Shown here in pieces: positions 7,140 to 9,586 of a DNA stretch of 9,586 nucleotides. A model generated the notes under the pieces. The model saw nothing but the letters and a program-made list of their open reading frames with translations. It did not search any database and had not been told where the DNA came from. Within the stretch, counting starts at the first letter, position 1, and the number at the start of each line of letters is the position of its first letter. Source of the stretch: Akkermansiaceae bacterium (lineage in GTDB: Bacteria; Verrucomicrobiota; Verrucomicrobiia; Verrucomicrobiales; Akkermansiaceae); contig WTJZ01000184.1 of NCBI GenBank assembly GCA_011524615.1, positions 1-9,586 on the forward strand, read 5' to 3'. A program made the translations under genes and the position numbers.

Positions 7140-8219
7140 ATGGCTCACGATCCAGAAAGAACAATCGAATTCGAATTCCTCCGCGCTACCGAAGGAGCAG
7201 CACTCACATCATCACTTTGGCTCGGTAAGGGTGAAAAGGAATTAGGTGACGCCGCCGCATGTGACGCTATCCGTGGTATGTTCGACCTCATGGACATGCA
7301 GGGTGAAATCACGATTGGTGAAGGTATCAAGGACGAGGCTCCAGGTCTTTTCCTCGGTGAAAAAGTAGGTAACTGGAAAGAAGGAACTACTCGTTTCGAC
7401 ATCGCACTTGACCCTGTAGACGGAACAACAAACCTCTCAAAAGGTATGCCGAACTCAATCAGTTGTATTGCTGCTGCGATTCCTGATGAGTCAGGCCAGG
7501 CTGCACTTGAAGACATTCCTGCGTTCTACATGGACAAGCTTGCTTACCCTGAGGCAGTACGTCTTGCATGGATGGAGAACCCAGAGCTTCCTCTCTCACT
7601 TGACGAACCACTTGAAAACGTGATCGAGTGTGCCGCTAAGATTCTTAATAAGGACGTGAGCAACATGGTTGTCATGATTCTTGACCGTCCACGTAACCAA
7701 AAGCACATCGATGCGGTACGTAAGGTTGGTGCTAAGCTCCGTATGATCGCTGATGGTGACATCGCAGCTGCTCTCGCTCCAGCAATGCCAGGAAGCGGAG
7801 TTGACCTCTATGCTGGTATCGGTGGATCACCTGAAGGTGTACTTTCAGCGGCGGCACTTCGTTGTCTTGGTGGTGGCCTCATGGCGCGTATCTGGCCAAG
7901 TAGCGAAGAAGAGAAGCAAGAGCTCATCGAAGCTGGTTGGGGTGACCGTCTTGATAAGGTATACCTTTCTAAGGACCTTGCTAAAGGTGAGAGCATCATC
8001 TTCTGTGCAACAGGCATCAGTGACTCACCACTTCTTAAGGGTATCGAGTCTGAAGGTAAGTTCCTCCGTACGCACTCAGTTCTTATGCGTGTACGTAGCA
8101 AGACTGTCCGTTTCGTTGAGGCGATCCACAACATGGACAAGAAAACGATCCGCCTTCGTTCAACAAATGGCGAAACAACGCTTGCAGAAGCTGGAAAACA
8201 AGCGACAGTAGGCAACTAA
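7140..8219 (+). CDS. glpX: Class II fructose-1,6-bisphosphatase (GlpX type)
   Basis: The enzyme hydrolyses fructose-1,6-bisphosphate to fructose-6-phosphate, the committed gluconeogenic step, in the cytoplasm with divalent metal. Family signatures are TEGAALTSSLWLGKGEKE (about 17-34), IGEGIKDEAPGLFLGEKVG (about 58-76), the metal-binding LDPVDGTTNLSKG (Leu90 onward, with Asp91, Asp94 and Thr96), LDRPRNQ, GDIAAAL, GIGGSPEGVLSAAALRCLGG and ATGISDSPLLKG. All are present. At 359 residues it is about 20 longer than E. coli GlpX, mainly at the C-terminus. Some class II enzymes also act on sedoheptulose-1,7-bisphosphate. It lies 13 bases after rhaB and 21 before the lactate enzyme. Its presence fits recovery of triose phosphate from deoxyhexose cleavage. 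Codons are strongly biased (CGT, CTT, GAC), suggesting high expression. No Shine-Dalgarno is visible in the A/C-rich leader. Confidence 0.93.
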   Translation: MAHDPERTIEFEFLRATEGAALTSSLWLGKGEKELGDAAACDAIRGMFDLMDMQGEITIGEGIKDEAPGLFLGEKVGNWKEGTTRFDIALDPVDGTTNLSKGMPNSISCIAAAIPDESGQAALEDIPAFYMDKLAYPEAVRLAWMENPELPLSLDEPLENVIECAAKILNKDVSNMVVMILDRPRNQKHIDAVRKVGAKLRMIADGDIAAALAPAMPGSGVDLYAGIGGSPEGVLSAAALRCLGGGLMARIWPSSEEEKQELIEAGWGDRLDKVYLSKDLAKGESIIFCATGISDSPLLKGIESEGKFLRTHSVLMRVRSKTVRFVEAIHNMDKKTIRLRSTNGETTLAEAGKQATVGN

Positions 8220-8240
8220 ACTGTTACAACGACAACAAAC

Positions 8241-9401
8241 ATGTCTCAGAAAGAATACTTTAACTCAGAATACCCGTCGGTTGAGCACCTCATCAAGAAG
8301 GCTCAATCGCGTGTACCTGGATTCGCGTTCGACTACCTTCATGGTGGGTGTTTCTCCGGAGTGAACCTTGATCGTAACATCGAAGATATCAAGAAGGTGC
8401 AGCTTAAGCCATGGTATCTTAAGGATTACCAAGGTGCATCTCAGGAGACTGAGCTCTTCGGTAAGACATACAGCTCACCATTCGGTGTAGCACCTGTAGG
8501 TCTTCAAGGGCTTATGTGGCCAAACTCATGTGAGTACTTAGCACAAGCAGCAAAGGATCATAATATTCCGTTTACTCTTTCGACTGTAGGTACAGCCTCT
8601 ATCGAGAAGATTGCTAAGATTACGGACGGGGACTTCTGGTTCCAGCTCTACCATCCAGCACAGGATGATCTTCGTGATAAGCTTCTTGAGCGTGCATGGG
8701 ATGCAGGTTGTCGTACTCTCGTTATTCTTGCTGATACTCCTACGTTTGCATACCGTCCGATGGAGATCCGTAATGGTCTCTCGATTCCTCCACGTATGAC
8801 AATGCGTAACATCGCTCAAATGATGTTCCGTTGGAACTGGTGCTTTAGCCAGCTCTTTGCAGGAGGTATGCCTGAGTTCCAAACGATGAAGCCATATATC
8901 CCGAAAGGTCTCAGCATGAAGCACCTCGGTCTCTTCATGAACAAGACGTTCTCTGGTCGTCTTACAGAGGCTAAGATCGCTCCTATCCGTGATAAGTGGA
9001 AGGGGAATCTCGTGATTAAAGGTATCGTGAACCCTGAGGATGCAGAGGTTGCTGTTAAGCATGGTCTCGACGGTATGATTGTTTCTAACCACGGTGGTCG
9101 TCAACTTGACCGCGGTGAGTCAACAATCGAGCCGCTTAAGCGTCTTGCTCCTGACTTCAAAGGTAAGATCAAGATCATGATGGATTCAGGTATCCGTAAC
9201 GGTGCTGACATCGCTGCTGCTATGGCTTGTGGTGCAGACTTTACCTTCATGGGACGTACTCCAATGTACGGTGTTGCAGCTCTTGGTAAGCACGGAGGTC
9301 ACCACACCTTCGAGATGATCAAGAAGCAGCTTCAGCAAAACATGGAGCAGATTGCTTGTGAGAAGGTGACAGACTTCCCTCGTCACCTTGTTTCTGAGTA
9401 A
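8241..9401 (+). CDS. lldD: FMN-dependent alpha-hydroxy-acid dehydrogenase, probable L-lactate dehydrogenase
   Basis: The 386 residues cover the whole FMN-dependent alpha-hydroxy-acid oxidase/dehydrogenase barrel, the usual length. Motifs in order are FAFDYLHGGCFSG with the N-terminal active-site Tyr, SPFGVAPVGLQGLMWP, STVGTASIEKI, FWFQLYHP, LVILADTP (Asp165), LVIKGIVNPEDA with the FMN-contacting Lys, SNHGGRQLD with catalytic His284 and Arg287, and the phosphate-binding DSGIRNGADIAAAMACGADFTFMGR. Oxidation of L-lactate to pyruvate is the likely reaction, because the aldolase/dehydrogenase of this locus should produce L-lactate. The electron acceptor is a quinone or cytochrome if it is LldD-like, or O2 if it is an oxidase; sequence alone does not settle this, nor does it exclude glycolate or other 2-hydroxy acids. 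It is the last gene of the operon, 21 bases after glpX and just before a terminator. The leader is A/C-rich with no Shine-Dalgarno. Confidence 0.85.
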   Translation: MSQKEYFNSEYPSVEHLIKKAQSRVPGFAFDYLHGGCFSGVNLDRNIEDIKKVQLKPWYLKDYQGASQETELFGKTYSSPFGVAPVGLQGLMWPNSCEYLAQAAKDHNIPFTLSTVGTASIEKIAKITDGDFWFQLYHPAQDDLRDKLLERAWDAGCRTLVILADTPTFAYRPMEIRNGLSIPPRMTMRNIAQMMFRWNWCFSQLFAGGMPEFQTMKPYIPKGLSMKHLGLFMNKTFSGRLTEAKIAPIRDKWKGNLVIKGIVNPEDAEVAVKHGLDGMIVSNHGGRQLDRGESTIEPLKRLAPDFKGKIKIMMDSGIRNGADIAAAMACGADFTFMGRTPMYGVAALGKHGGHHTFEMIKKQLQQNMEQIACEKVTDFPRHLVSE

Positions 9402-9424
9402 TTCTTTATTACATTAGTTTTCTG

Positions 9425-9453
9425 ATAGCAGGCTCATCTGAGCCTGCTATTTG
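9425..9453 (+). terminator. Intrinsic terminator of the rhamnose operon
   Basis: A perfect 12-bp stem (ATAGCAGGCTCA and its complement, 9425-9436 with 9439-9450) surrounds a TC centre, so the real loop is about 4 bases. A short T run follows (9450-9452). It lies 24 bases after the lldD stop. The stem is strong but the T tract is short. The A/T pairs at its base mean it could act in both directions. Confidence 0.8.
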
Positions 9454-9586
9454 TGTATACAGAGGGGACGTGTATTACCCTTGTGTATTCAGTTAGTGGG
9501 AAGCGCTCTCAGGAATGGGAGTATCATTGTAATAGTGAGTCCACTATTAGTAGAGAATCTTCGCGACAGTACTCTAAAAGAAAACC
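9454..9586. other. Downstream intergenic end of window with inverted repeat
   Basis: No ORF or RNA gene is seen in these 133 bases. A perfect 8-bp inverted repeat, TAATAGTG-AGTC-CACTATTA, spans 9530-9549. A half-site-like GGGAAGCGCT lies at 9498-9507. The region may be the upstream region of the next gene beyond the window. Confidence 0.4.
9530..9549. repeat. Perfect 8-bp inverted repeat with 4-bp spacer
   Basis: TAATAGTG at 9530-9537 and CACTATTA at 9542-9549 are exact reverse complements around AGTC. There is no T tract, so it is not a typical terminator. Its 20-bp dyad size fits a dimeric repressor operator, but no regulator can be assigned. Confidence 0.5.

Noticed and set aside
9497..9510. 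LacI/CcpA-like operator (TGGGAAGCGCTCTC)
   Set aside because: Only the central AGCGCT is palindromic and the outer arms do not match, so a chance match is likely.
1..9586. Bacterial microcompartment locus, mobile element, CRISPR array or defence system
   Set aside because: No shell proteins, PduL/PduP-like enzymes, transposase, integrase, regularly spaced repeats or defence domains are encoded in the window.

Overview
This window looks like a sugar-catabolism locus from a heterotroph of the Planctomycetes-Verrucomicrobia group, most likely a marine Verrucomicrobiota member. That is an inference from three things: moderate base composition, a paired DUF1552 protein and multi-domain 'planctomycete-type' cytochrome (PSCyt/DUF1592 family), and a DeoR-regulated L-rhamnose (deoxyhexose) pathway. 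No ribosomal or other phylogenetic marker is present, so the phylum assignment is moderate at best.

Layout. Positions 1-55 are an exact copy of 814-868 and are joined abruptly at 55/56 to the inside of a leftward gene. That gene (56-460, minus) is the first ~135 codons of a bifunctional rhamnulose-1-phosphate aldolase/lactaldehyde dehydrogenase. The 55-bp duplication is best read as a chimeric or assembly-graph junction, not as biology. A 363-bp divergent intergenic region (461-823) follows. Next come two overlapping rightward genes: a Tat-signal DUF1552 protein (824-2134) and an 831-residue exported PSCyt protein with two CxxCH motifs (2127-4622). After a 201-bp gap, four tightly spaced rightward genes follow: a DeoR-family repressor (4824-5585), rhamnulokinase RhaB (5600-7126), class II fructose-1,6-bisphosphatase GlpX (7140-8219) and an FMN-dependent L-lactate dehydrogenase-like enzyme (8241-9401). 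A clear hairpin terminator closes this set at 9425-9453. The last ~130 bp hold no gene, only a perfect 8-bp inverted repeat.

How the genes fit together. RhaB phosphorylates L-rhamnulose. The aldolase splits rhamnulose-1-phosphate into dihydroxyacetone phosphate and L-lactaldehyde, and its dehydrogenase half (missing here) would oxidise lactaldehyde to L-lactate. The FMN enzyme would take L-lactate to pyruvate. GlpX would let triose phosphate from the upper branch run back to fructose-6-phosphate. The operon therefore seems to serve both carbon products of the aldolase step. The isomerase, mutarotase and transporter, and any microcompartment shell genes, are not in the window.

The DUF1552/PSCyt pair sits between the two halves of the rhamnose locus but differs in codon usage and cellular location. 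Its function is unknown, and a link to rhamnose use is only suggested by position. Apart from this pair, I see no sign of a defence system, mobile element, CRISPR array or RNA gene. The window is mostly an ordinary catabolic region with a few oddities.
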